A DNA stretch of 64,000 bases, taken from NCBI RefSeq assembly GCF_010747415.1, contig NZ_JAAGNZ010000003.1, positions 124,001 through 188,000 on the forward strand. Direction: 5' to 3'. Positions 27,388 to 36,103 of this stretch are shown here, piece by piece (positions within the stretch are counted from its first letter, which is position 1; every line of letters starts with the position of its first letter). This DNA comes from Spirosoma agri (lineage in GTDB: Bacteria > Bacteroidota > Bacteroidia > Cytophagales > Spirosomataceae). Under the pieces are notes generated by a model. That model searched no databases. It worked only from the letters and a program-made list of their open reading frames with translations, and was not told the origin of the DNA. The position numbers were made by a program, and so were the translations under genes.

Positions 27388-27749
27388 GCCCTGGTTAAAC
27401 TAACTGTCGAGGGGGATACCCCTGGCAAGAGTGCGGGCCTGGTGGTTATGGGTAACGACTACGGCTATATGTCGATTAATCGGGATTGCACGGGCTACAA
27501 ACTCCGTCAGGTCTTCTGTAAAGACGCGACGAACCAAAGCCCCGAGCAGTTCATGGCCGAGCAACCCTGCCGACATGTATGGCCTAACTCCGGGTTCGGG
27601 TGATCGATACCATGCGTCAGTTCAGACTGTAGCTGGAGAAATGGACGAGTGCCAAGGTCGGCCTGTTCTGCACCAGCCAGCGGGGCATCCGAACGGGCAG
27701 CTACGCCGACATCGACTGGTTTCAGATCGAACAGCCCGCCAATCGATAG
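27388..27749 (+). pseudogene. Remnant of a GH43 C-terminal (beta-xylosidase ConA-like) domain
   Basis: From 27388 the frame reads ALVKLTVEGDTPGKSAGLVV then MGNDYGYMSINRDCTGYKL and RQVFCKDATNQSPEQFMAEQ, which follows the pattern of the concanavalin-like domain that ends many GH43 beta-xylosidases (AGLVVMG.DY..L). It stops at about 27603. After a frameshift, EKWTSAKVGLFC and TGSYADIDWFQIEQPANR (27636-27749, ending in TAG) give the matching last strands. The catalytic propeller is missing, so the gene is dead. It abuts the permease remnant directly. Confidence 0.72.
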
Positions 27750-28092
27750 CGTTATTGCCACCATCATCGAAGGTGATCCTGAATCATTTAACAACAAACC
27801 GATCATTTTCAACCATTGAGACTAGCCAGACTCTCAACGGTGTTCCGGATAAGTACTGATCGATAAATTGGCTCATTCTCCTCGGTGTTATACAGTTGGG
27901 AACCTCTTTACTTACTGGAGTATGATCATGGGGCTAACCGGGCACGATCAGCGGACGAACTGTTTCGCAAATACGCTATGCGACATGATTAAATTATTTT
28001 TTGTGCTTTTAGGTCGGCTTGCTGCCTTTATGGGAGAGATAAAATGGTAGATTGCAACGCGCAACCCATTCCCACACGCGTACGTAATCAGA
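27750..28092. other. Non-coding stretch between decayed genes and the isomerase gene
   Basis: Short frames here have no recognisable motifs and are broken by stops. AT-rich sequence near 27985-28005 (TTAAATTATTTTTTGTGC) may hold the promoter of the gene at 28093, but no clear TAnnTTTG box was found. I see nothing else supportable. Confidence 0.5.
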
Positions 28093-29016
28093 ATGTCGTC
28101 AAGTATAAAACGTCGTCAGTTTGTTAAAAACAGTTCTCTGGCTGGCATAAGTTTACTAGGTACAAATCTCGATTTGAGTGCACTTACTCTGGATAATCCC
28201 CGTCCATTCAAAACCCTTTTTTCGCCGGAGTTTGGTATTTTCAAGGGGTTGGCACCCCCTGATCCGATTGATGAAATCAAGTGGGGTTACGATCAGGGAT
28301 TCCGGGCGTGGGAAAACACCTTCCTCAAAAATCGGCCTGTCGCCGAGCAGGAACGTATCAGCAAAACTGTGCAAAAATTGAACATGGCTTTCGGGCAGTT
28401 TGTGGGTACGCTGACGTTTACCGATGTAACTTTTGCCGGACGCGATGCCCGTCTGCGTGAGAGCGTTCTGGCCGATGTGCGGGCTTCAGTTGAGATTGCC
28501 AAACGCATGAACACCCGCATTATTCATAACGTGCTGGGGGTGTCGGACCCGAAACTACCGTGGGACTTCCAGATGGCCAATGCTATTGATCTCCTCAAAC
28601 GCATTGCCGATATCTACGAACCACACGGCCTGGTTATGGTCATGGAATCGATGAATCACCGGGTTGATCATCCTACTATGTTTCTGCATACCATCCCTCA
28701 GGCTTATGCGCTGGCCAAAGCGGTTGGTCGGCCGAGCGTGAAAGTGCTGTTCGATTTTTATCACGTACAGGTTCAGGAAGGCCATTTGCTAACTACGCTG
28801 GATTACGCCTGGGACGAAATCGCCTACATCCAGATCGGTGACTCGCCTGGTCGGTTCGAACCAACAACCGGCGAAATGAACTATCCGAATATAATCAAAC
28901 ATCTGCACGACAAAGGGTACAAAGGATTTGTCGGGTTGGAGCACGGGCTGAGCAAACCCGGCCGAGAGGGAGCACAAGCGGCTTTAAACGCTTACCGGAC
29001 TATTGATATACAATAA
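28093..29016 (+). CDS. TIM-barrel sugar isomerase/epimerase, hydroxypyruvate-isomerase-like, exported
   Basis: The 307-residue product begins with a Tat-like leader (SSSIKRRQFVKNSSLAGISL), so export in folded form is likely. The rest is an AP-endonuclease-2/xylose-isomerase-like TIM barrel. Candidate metal ligands are Glu in MVMESMNHRVDHPTM, Asp/His in VKVLFDFYHVQVQEG, and Glu in GFVGLEHG, the order seen in hydroxypyruvate isomerase and tagatose/psicose epimerases. The substrate is unknown; a keto-sugar or keto-acid from uronate breakdown is a reasonable idea. It is flanked by pseudogene regions on both sides, so it may be a survivor of a larger cluster. Confidence 0.82.
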   Translation: MSSSIKRRQFVKNSSLAGISLLGTNLDLSALTLDNPRPFKTLFSPEFGIFKGLAPPDPIDEIKWGYDQGFRAWENTFLKNRPVAEQERISKTVQKLNMAFGQFVGTLTFTDVTFAGRDARLRESVLADVRASVEIAKRMNTRIIHNVLGVSDPKLPWDFQMANAIDLLKRIADIYEPHGLVMVMESMNHRVDHPTMFLHTIPQAYALAKAVGRPSVKVLFDFYHVQVQEGHLLTTLDYAWDEIAYIQIGDSPGRFEPTTGEMNYPNIIKHLHDKGYKGFVGLEHGLSKPGREGAQAALNAYRTIDIQ

Positions 29017-29099
29017 GCCAGAAAACGACAGAAGACTGAGGTATTGATACAGGCTTTCGGAAAAACGGATTGATTGATAGTTTTCATACGACCTGCAAG

Positions 29100-29800
29100 G
29101 GGCTAGACGCATAGTCAGATAAAGGAGTGTAAGCATTCGACCGAGTAATCAGCATAGCCCATCTATGTAGAAGATACGGTCCTTGTCATAGCGAACAGCC
29201 ATCAGCATGGGTTCATGGCAGTCTTTGTTGTTGCTGCGCAAAAAAGCTGTTCCTGGCATTTTTATCTGGTCGAAAGGGCCACGTAGTAGGTGATCAGACA
29301 GCTCGCTCTGACTGCGCAGCCAGCGTGGGAGCATCCCTGTAGTGATCAGGTGATAGGGCTTAGCTTGCCTGGCTGATCGTAGTAGACACAGAGCTCTTCT
29401 TTTCCCGTGCGATTACCCTAGCCGGCCAACCATCTTGTTGCAAGCAGGGCACGGGGGAAACGAATTTTTCTTGTAGCGCACAACTACTAGGCGGCCCTCC
29501 TCTTCAATAAATCGCTCGAAATCAGCCTATGTTGTATTAGGCTAGGGAGCGGCATATCAGCCAAAATTACCGATCACGACATCGTAGGCCGAAAAGTTGG
29601 GCTGAAATCTCGAATTCATTCGGCCATTCGGCAGGGTTCTGGTAGGTGGTCAATGGCTTAGTCCGACGGATGAGCCTCCCCTACCCTTGACAGATATACA
29701 AAGTGTGTTTGTATCTACAGTAAACTCATCGGTCTCTTCCAGGTACCGCTTCAGCATGAACGTAATCTTAAGAACGAGCGAGGTTTGCAATAACGAACCG
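29100..29800 (-). pseudogene. Decayed ThuA-family (class-I amidotransferase-like) gene
   Basis: Read on the - strand in several frames, the family pattern is recoverable in order: LKRYLEETDEFTVDT (near 29755-29700), QPNFSAYDVVIGNFG (near 29605-29560, then a stop), LVVVRYKKNSFPPCPACNKM (near 29490), KLYYDQ-like ELCVYYDQPGKLSPIT (near 29380), MLPRWLRSQSELSDHLLRGP and CHEPMLMAVRYDKDRIF (29334-29180), and GYADYSVECLHSFI (near 29160-29115). Intact ThuA proteins show the same series: valued histidines in HAANNAF, HEPVLMV and GHADYS. Here His of HAANN is replaced, several stops and frameshifts interrupt, and the orientation is opposite to the neighbours. It is a third ThuA-type sequence besides those at 47178 and 47987 but belongs to another branch. 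Confidence 0.72.
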
Positions 29801-29945
29801 CTTTTTGTAGACAAAGCCCACAATTGGGCTAAGAAAGGGGTATGAAGGCCGAAGAGTTGTCTATTTACTAGAAAGAGAGAGCCAAAGACGGCTACCTCCA
29901 GGCTAAAATTGGTGGGCAGACGCAGACCTTACTATCCTTCATTGT

Positions 29946-30830
29946 ATGCAAACAGAACACGATGCCGTTGCCATTGGTAAAGCAGGACAGCCTATTGCGT
30001 TTGAGAGTCGATATGCGACGTCGCCGACCGAGGTGAGGACAATGAACACTGAACAGATTCGGCAGCATTTTCTCATCGAGAACCTGTTTGTGGCTGATCA
30101 GTTCAGCTGGGTGCTTTCCTTCTTCGACCGCTACTTGACCGGTGGCGTCATGCCTGGAACGGAACCTATAACGCTGGAAGCACCGACCCAACTCAAAGCA
30201 TCCTTTTTTCTGGAACGTCGGGAACTGGGCATGATCAATGTGGGTGGCCCCGGTCAGGTGATTGCCGACGGTGTTGCGTACGATCTCAACTTCAAGGAAG
30301 CCCTTTACATCGGCCAGGGTACGCAACAGGTACTATTTACTTCGCTCGACGTGGCCAATCCGGCAAAGTTTTACCTGAACTCGACCCCGGCGAGTCGTGC
30401 CTACCCCACCCGCAAAGTAGCAAAGGCTGACGCCGACGTAGTCGAATTAGGTAGCCCCGAGACGGCCAACCATCGCACGATCAACAAGTTGCTGGTCAAT
30501 AGCGTGTTGCCGACCTGTCAGCTACAAATGGGAATGACCGAACTAAAACCCGGCAGCGTCTGGAATACCATGCCCGCCCATACCCACGACCGGCGTATGG
30601 AAGTCTACTTCTATTTCGAAGTGCCGAAGGGGCAAAGTGTTTGTCATTTCATGGGCCAGCCGCAGGAAACGCGCCCGGTCTGGATGCAGAACGAACAGGC
30701 AGTCATTTCTCCCAACTGGTCGATTCACTCCGGGGCCGGTACGTCCAATTACACCTTCATCTGGGGAATGGCCGGCGAAAACCTCGACTACGGCGATATG
30801 GATTTCTGCCCGATTACTGAACTACGGTAA
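29946..30830 (+). CDS. kduI: 5-keto-4-deoxyuronate isomerase (DKI isomerase)
   Basis: KduI converts 5-keto-4-deoxyuronate (DKI), the GH88 product, to 2,5-diketo-3-deoxygluconate. The 294-residue frame contains the family start FESRYATSPTEVRTMNTEQI, RYLTGGVMPGTEPITLE, FFLERRELGMINVGGPG and the zinc cupin motif PAHTHDRRMEVYFYFEVP with His-His-Glu, plus WSIHSGAGTSNYTFIWGMAGEN for the last His. Normal length is about 275-280 residues. The first 18 residues (MQTEHDAVAIGKAGQPIA) do not look like other KduI proteins, and the start abuts a decayed region, so the original start may have been lost and replaced. A short open stretch just before (29841-29945) also reads as coding-like but is not assignable. 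Confidence 0.95.
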   Translation: MQTEHDAVAIGKAGQPIAFESRYATSPTEVRTMNTEQIRQHFLIENLFVADQFSWVLSFFDRYLTGGVMPGTEPITLEAPTQLKASFFLERRELGMINVGGPGQVIADGVAYDLNFKEALYIGQGTQQVLFTSLDVANPAKFYLNSTPASRAYPTRKVAKADADVVELGSPETANHRTINKLLVNSVLPTCQLQMGMTELKPGSVWNTMPAHTHDRRMEVYFYFEVPKGQSVCHFMGQPQETRPVWMQNEQAVISPNWSIHSGAGTSNYTFIWGMAGENLDYGDMDFCPITELR

Positions 30831-30893
30831 GCCGAGCCAAGCCGGGCTCGCTTAGTTCTTATTCCGTCAACTGTACTGCTGATAGCCAATAAC

Positions 30894-31850
30894 TTGAACG
30901 ATTTATCTGAATGCCTGTACCCATCGTCCGGGCGTACCTACTGGGGTGTCGATTTAGGCGGCACCAAGATTGAAGGAGTTATTCTGTCTGCCCCCTCACC
31001 CAATGCCGTACTGACCCGTCGGCGAATCGACACCGAATCGCATTACGGCTACGACCACATCATCAGCCAGATCGTCCGGCTCATCAACCTGTTGAAAACC
31101 GAAACGGGACTACAACCCGAGCGAATTGGTTTTTGTACACCCGGCACAATCGATCCGGCGACCAACACCATGAAGAACTCGAACATGACCTGCATCAACG
31201 GGCAACCGTTTCGGGACGATTTGTCGAAGGCACTTGGTGTACCCGTTGCCATTACGAACGATGCCAACTGCTTTGCGCTCTCGGAAGCCACGATGGGTGT
31301 TGTGCAGGATGTCGTTCCCGACTACCGGACTGTTTTCGGGGTAATTCTGGGAACGGGCGTCGGGGGTGGCGTCGTCTTTCGGGGGCTGGATGGGCAGGCA
31401 CTCGTACAGGCGGGCCGTCAGGGAATCGGTGGCGAGTGGGGCCATAACATTCTGGAAGAAAACGGGTATGCCTGTTACTGTGGCAAGCGGGGCTGTAACG
31501 AACAGGTTATTTCAGGCCCGGCCCTGCAACGGTTTTACCTCGAACAGAGCGGAGAAATCCGCAACCTGAAAGAAATTCTGGAGCGCTATCAACAAGGCAT
31601 CGACCCCGTTGCCAATGCCACCGTCGAGCGGCTGCTGACCTATTTTGGCCGGGCCGTCTCGGCCATTGTCAATATGCTCGACCCGGATGCGATCATTCTG
31701 GGCGGGGGCGTTGGTAACGTCGATTTGCTCTACACGGAGGGCGTCGAACGGGCCCGAAAATACGTATTCAACGACAATCGGCTGGAAACACTCTTCCTGA
31801 AACCCAAACTGGGCGATAGTGCCGGTGTGTTTGGGGCAGCCTTACTGTAA
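30894..31850 (+). CDS. ROK-family sugar kinase
   Basis: ROK kinases phosphorylate hexoses such as glucose, fructose or N-acetyl sugars. The 318-residue frame has the phosphate loop WGVDLGGTKIEG, the catalytic-Asp stretch AITNDANCFALSEA, GTGVGGGVVF, and the ROK zinc site: His184 (EWGHN) with Cys194, Cys196 and Cys201 in CYCGKRGCNE. No in-frame ATG precedes WGVDLGG, so the TTG at 30894 is the likely start; an ATG at 30911 is out of frame. It lies 63 bases after kduI and 20 before the DUF4861 gene. Its substrate here is unknown; a neutral hexose released with the uronate is one option. Confidence 0.88.
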   Translation: MNDLSECLYPSSGRTYWGVDLGGTKIEGVILSAPSPNAVLTRRRIDTESHYGYDHIISQIVRLINLLKTETGLQPERIGFCTPGTIDPATNTMKNSNMTCINGQPFRDDLSKALGVPVAITNDANCFALSEATMGVVQDVVPDYRTVFGVILGTGVGGGVVFRGLDGQALVQAGRQGIGGEWGHNILEENGYACYCGKRGCNEQVISGPALQRFYLEQSGEIRNLKEILERYQQGIDPVANATVERLLTYFGRAVSAIVNMLDPDAIILGGGVGNVDLLYTEGVERARKYVFNDNRLETLFLKPKLGDSAGVFGAALL

Positions 31851-31870
31851 ATCGACTCAACAACAAAACC

Positions 31871-32995
31871 ATGAAGCTGTTTACCGCTTTTATTTCGCTT
31901 TTTCTGCTTAATCATTACGTCGGGGCTCAATCGCCGATTCGGATCAACAATCCGGCTGACGTGCCCCTGAATGAGCAGGTCATCGAGATTCCCTGGGCCA
32001 CGGTGAAAAAGGCCTATCCCAAAATCGATACTACCAATTTGCAGGTACTGCTGGCGGGAAGTCAGCAGCCGGTGGCGTATCAACTGGAACGCCGGGGCAA
32101 AAAAGAAGTCCAGAATTTGCTGGTGCAGGTGGCGATTAACTCCAAACAGTCGATTAGCCTTATACTACAGCCGGGGAAAACAGCACCGATAGTTTCTAAA
32201 ACATATGGTCGTTACGTTCCCGAACGCTTCGATGATTTCGCTTGGGAGAACGACCGGGTGGCGTTTCGGATTTACGGCGCGGCCCTGAATGGACGGTCGG
32301 ATAATGCCTACGGCACCGACATCTGGGCTAAACGAACCAGTCAACTGATCCTGAACAAGTGGTACAAAGAAAACGATTACCACAACGATCACGGTGAGGG
32401 GCTGGATTACTACCACGTGGGGCTGACACTCGGTGCAGGCGACATCGCCGTTTTCCTGAACGACTCGCTCCACTTCATCCATAACTACAAGAGCTGGGAA
32501 GTGCTGGACAACGGCCCCCTGCGCACCACGTTCCGCGTCCGGTTCGATCCCTACACCTTCAACGGTATTACAGTGCAGGAAGTACGGACGGTATCGCTGG
32601 ATGCTGGATCGCAGCTCAATAAAATACAGGTCCACATTGAGCAAACGTCGGGAAAAACCCTGCCGATGGTGGTTGGCATCAGCCAGCGCAAAGAGCCCAG
32701 TCCGGTCTTGCTGGACGAAAAAGCGGGCGTACTGGGCTATTGGGAGCCGACACACGGCAATGATGGTACGCTGGGTATCGGCTGCGTATTTCCGGTTACG
32801 CCTGTTCGAATGCTGACCAAATACGATCATCTGCTGGCCCGGCTCGATGCGCCCCCAGCCGGTGACCTGATCTACTACACGGGTGGGGCCTGGGATAAAG
32901 CGGACCGGATCACCTCAAGCCAGGACTGGTTTGCGTATCTGCGCCAGTTCGCTCAGCAAAGTAAACATACCCCCCGTATCACCATCGGAAAATAA
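31871..32995 (+). CDS. DUF4861-domain protein, exported
   Basis: The 374-residue product carries a signal peptide (MKLFTAFISLFLLNHYVGAQ) followed by IRINNPADVPLNEQVIEIPW, the usual opening of DUF4861 proteins. The body is beta-rich: YGRYVPERFDDFAWENDRVAF, RIYGAALNG, then WYKENDYHNDHGEGLDYYHVG, rich in Asp, His and Tyr and conserved in the family, which makes it a candidate active site. DUF4861 genes are often found in pectin or uronan loci and some relatives act on rhamnose-uronate or unsaturated uronate links, but I would not assign a reaction. It sits between the ROK kinase and kdgK with short spacers of 20 and 14 bases, so it belongs to this operon although it works outside the cytosol. 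Confidence 0.83.
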   Translation: MKLFTAFISLFLLNHYVGAQSPIRINNPADVPLNEQVIEIPWATVKKAYPKIDTTNLQVLLAGSQQPVAYQLERRGKKEVQNLLVQVAINSKQSISLILQPGKTAPIVSKTYGRYVPERFDDFAWENDRVAFRIYGAALNGRSDNAYGTDIWAKRTSQLILNKWYKENDYHNDHGEGLDYYHVGLTLGAGDIAVFLNDSLHFIHNYKSWEVLDNGPLRTTFRVRFDPYTFNGITVQEVRTVSLDAGSQLNKIQVHIEQTSGKTLPMVVGISQRKEPSPVLLDEKAGVLGYWEPTHGNDGTLGIGCVFPVTPVRMLTKYDHLLARLDAPPAGDLIYYTGGAWDKADRITSSQDWFAYLRQFAQQSKHTPRITIGK

Positions 32996-33009
32996 GCCGC
33001 TTTAAAACG

Positions 33010-34038
33010 ATGTCCCGCGTTGTCTGTTTTGGCGAATTGTTGCTCCGGTTTTCGCCTGCGCTGAACGGCGATTGGTTGCAAACCGGTATGATGCCCGTTC
33101 ATGTCGGTGGTGCTGAGTTAAACGTAGCCCGCGCCCTGGCCCATTGGAACATACCAGTCGGCTACAGTTCGGTCGTTCCAGCCACCGTACTGGGTGATGA
33201 AGTAGTGACGTTTGTCCAGCAGCAAGGAGTCGATACGACTCGAATGCTGCGGTCGAATGACCGAATCGGTACGTACTATTTGCCGCAGGGAGCCGATCTC
33301 AAAAGTGCCGGCGTTATCTACGACCGGGCTGAGTCGGGATTTGCCCGCCTAATGCCCAGTCAAATCGACTGGGACACGCTACTGGGCGATGCCGACTGGC
33401 TGCACATGAGTGCCATCAGTCCGGCACTGACCGCCAATGCCGCTGCTGTTTGCCTTGAACTGGTGAAAACGGCTTCGGCAAAAGGGATCACTATCTCGAT
33501 CGATCTTAACTACCGGGCTAAGCTCTGGCAATACGGCGTTTCTCCGCTGATAGTTATTCCCGGCCTGGTCGAGTATTGCGATATCGTGATGGGAAATATC
33601 TGGGCCGCCAACGCGCTGTTGGGCATTCCGCTGGCCGATTCCATTCACGAGGAAAGTACGCAGTCCGATTTTCTGGCTCATGCGATGACAACGTCGCAGA
33701 CTATCCAGGAGCGGTTCCCACGCTGCAAAGCCGTCGCCAATACGTTTCGGTTTGACGTTCCGCCGACTGGTTTGCGCTATTATACAACGCTCTACAGCGG
33801 AGGGCAGCAACACGTATCCCATGAGCTTTATACCAGTACGGTGGTCGACCGGGTGGGTAGTGGCGATTGCTACATGGCCGGGCTGATTTACGGGTTTCGT
33901 CATCAGCTCTCTCCCCAGCAAATCGTCGACTTTGCTACACAGGCCGCTTTCGGCAAGTTGCAGGAATCCGGCGATGCCACCCGCCAAACGGTAAAACAAA
34001 TTCAGGCCCGATCAACTGGTTCGCTTTCTTATTCCTAG
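33010..34038 (+). CDS. kdgK: 2-keto-3-deoxygluconate kinase (PfkB family)
   Basis: KdgK phosphorylates KDG to KDPG. The 342-residue frame has the PfkB N-terminal signature region VHVGGAELNVARALAHW, the sugar-contact stretch RIGTYYLPQGAD, SIDLNYRAKLW as the KDG-kinase type motif, and the C-terminal PfkB signature VVDRVGSGDCYMAGLIYGF with the catalytic Asp in GSGDCY (Cys where many members have Ala). Position between kduI and eda, with only 5 bases before eda, supports KDG rather than another sugar as substrate. Length is normal. Confidence 0.93.
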   Translation: MSRVVCFGELLLRFSPALNGDWLQTGMMPVHVGGAELNVARALAHWNIPVGYSSVVPATVLGDEVVTFVQQQGVDTTRMLRSNDRIGTYYLPQGADLKSAGVIYDRAESGFARLMPSQIDWDTLLGDADWLHMSAISPALTANAAAVCLELVKTASAKGITISIDLNYRAKLWQYGVSPLIVIPGLVEYCDIVMGNIWAANALLGIPLADSIHEESTQSDFLAHAMTTSQTIQERFPRCKAVANTFRFDVPPTGLRYYTTLYSGGQQHVSHELYTSTVVDRVGSGDCYMAGLIYGFRHQLSPQQIVDFATQAAFGKLQESGDATRQTVKQIQARSTGSLSYS

Positions 34039-34043
34039 ACGCT

Positions 34044-34721
34044 ATGTCTTTTTCGATTACTCACTTGCTGACCATTTTAAGGGCAGCCCCCCTGGTACCC
34101 GTGTTCTACCATGCCGACCCCGACCGCACCCGGCAAACCATACAAGCCTGCTACGAGGGTAGGCTGCGTGTCTTTGAGTTTACGAACCGGGGAGCAGATG
34201 CGCTGGCTACCTTTACGCAGGTCGTACCGTTCGTCCGGCAACAGTGCCCAGAGATGGCGCTGGGGATCGGGACCATTCTGACCCCTGACGAAGCCGATGC
34301 TTTTATGGACGCAGGAGCCGATTTTGTGGTACAACCCGTGATAACCCCGACGGTGGGCGATCGCTGTCACGCACGAAACATCCCCTGGATACCAGCAGGA
34401 ACCACCCTGAACGAACTGTATCAGGCTACGGGATTGGGGGCTCAGTTGCTAAAGGTGTTTCCGGCCAACGTCGTTGGCCCGGATTTTATCAAGGCCATTC
34501 GCGGACCAATGCCTGGTTTAAAACTAATGGTGACAGGTGGTGTCGAACCGACGGTTGAGAGCGTAAGGCCCTGGTTGGCAGCGGGGGCTACGGCCCTCGG
34601 ACTGGGATCCCAATTGTTCGCCGGCGATTCGCTACAGCCTGACCAGTTGCGCCTGCGTATTACCGATCTGTTGGCTCAACTAACCCCTTACCTGCCCACG
34701 ACCGTATGCATAAATCTGTAG
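34044..34721 (+). CDS. eda: KDPG aldolase (2-keto-3-deoxy-6-phosphogluconate aldolase)
   Basis: Eda cleaves KDPG to pyruvate and glyceraldehyde-3-phosphate. The preferred start is ATG 34044, five bases after the kdgK stop; the longer frame begins inside kdgK. The 225-residue product shows Glu45 and Arg49 in FEFTNRG and the Schiff-base lysine Lys137 in LLKVFPANVVGPDF, matching the known active-site order. LVPVFYHADPDRT, GIGTILTPDEADAFMDAGADF and VTGGVEPT are further family blocks. Its end overlaps the transporter start by 16 bases (34706-34721), so they are translationally coupled. Confidence 0.95.
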   Translation: MSFSITHLLTILRAAPLVPVFYHADPDRTRQTIQACYEGRLRVFEFTNRGADALATFTQVVPFVRQQCPEMALGIGTILTPDEADAFMDAGADFVVQPVITPTVGDRCHARNIPWIPAGTTLNELYQATGLGAQLLKVFPANVVGPDFIKAIRGPMPGLKLMVTGGVEPTVESVRPWLAAGATALGLGSQLFAGDSLQPDQLRLRITDLLAQLTPYLPTTVCINL

Positions 34722-36013
34722 GGAATTTTCGCTGGACCGTTGTGGCGCTGCTGTTTTTCGCCACCACTATCAATTACCTCGACCGGCAAGTAGTGGGCCT
34801 GCTGAAACCGACGCTTGAAAAAGAATTCAACTGGTCGGAGATCGATTACAGCCGGATCGTGCAGTTTTTTTCAGCGGCTTACGCCCTGGGTCTGCTGTTG
34901 TTCGGTCGTTTCATCGATTACATCGGCACTAAACGGGGCTACTCACTCGCTATTATTTTCTGGAGTCTGGCGGCTATGGCCCATGCTATGGCGACCAGTA
35001 CGGTTGGTTTTATCATGGCTCGCGTGGGCTTGGGATTAGGCGAAGCCGGCAATTTTCCGGCGGCTATAAAAACGGTGGCCGAGTGGTTTCCCAAGAAAGA
35101 GCGGGCACTGGCGACGGGGATATTCAACTCCGGGGCTAACATCGGCGCGGTGATTGCGCCTATCGTCGTTCCCTGGTTGCTGGGTGTGTATGGTTGGCAG
35201 ATGGCGTTTATTGCTACCGGTGCTGTTGGGTTCATCTGGTTAATTTTCTGGCACCTTAGTTACCAATCACCTGCGCAGCAACCCCGACTGTCGAAGGCCG
35301 AATACGACTACATTCATAGCGATAACGAGCCGGAAACAACTGCCACTCAGGAGCCATCGGTTGGCTGGGGATAACTGCTGGGTAAACGGCAGACCTGGGC
35401 CTTCGTAGTTGGCAAGATGCTGACCGACCCAATCTGGTGGTTTTTTCTGTTCTGGCTACAGGATTATTTCGCCACGACCTTCCACCTCGATACCAAGAAA
35501 CCGAACCTGTATCTGGCCGTCCTCTACACGCTGGTCAGCATCGGGAGTATTGGTGGGGGCTATCTGTCGTCGGCGCTAATTCGACGGGGTTGGAGTGTCT
35601 GGAAAGCCCGAAAGACGGCCATGTTCATCTTTGCCCTGTTGGTGGTGCCCGTCATCGCCGTTCGTTACGAACCGGGCATTTGGGGCGCGGTGGCTCTGAT
35701 TGGTCTGGCCGGGGCGGCCCACCAGGCTTGGAGCGCCAATATTTTTACGACAGCCTCGGATATGTTTCCCAAGCGGGCGGTCAGTACCGTGGTCGGCATC
35801 GGTAGCATGGCTGGGTCGGTAGGCGGCATCATTTTTCCCGAAATCGTCGGGCGCATCCTGCAAAGTTATAAACAGGCGGGCGACGTGCAGAGCGGCTACG
35901 GCATCATCTTTCTCATGTGTGGCTCCGCTTACCTGCTGGCCTGGCTCGTCATGCACATACTCACGCCCACTATGAAGCCGGTTCAACTGGATTCGGTAGC
36001 GGCAAAAGAATAA
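34706..36013 (+). pseudogene. Hexuronate-type MFS transporter interrupted by one in-frame TAA
   Basis: The two halves (34706-35374 and 35375-36013) are in the same frame and separated only by TAA at 35372-35374. Read through, the protein would be 435 residues, normal for ACS-family hexuronate transporters (ExuT-like). TINYLDRQVVGLLKPTLEKE, VGLGLGEAGNFPAAIKTVAE and WFPKKERALATGIFNSGANI are classic for this family in the first half; KMLTDPIWWFFLFWLQDYF and TASDMFPKRAVSTVVGIGSM in the second. At the stop the family usually reads K-L-L-G, and here the sequence is GWG-stop-LLGKRQTWAF, so AAA to TAA explains it. The gene is a fresh nonsense mutant, a sequencing error, or decoded by read-through. 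It lies in the kdu/kdg operon, where galacturonate or oligouronide uptake is expected. Confidence 0.88.
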
Positions 36014-36103
36014 CGTAGGCTCTGTCTGGCCCTAGAAGCGTGCGACATTGACTAACGAACACTAGATACTACCATTCATCAAGACGTTTTTAATCCTACA
36101 ACA

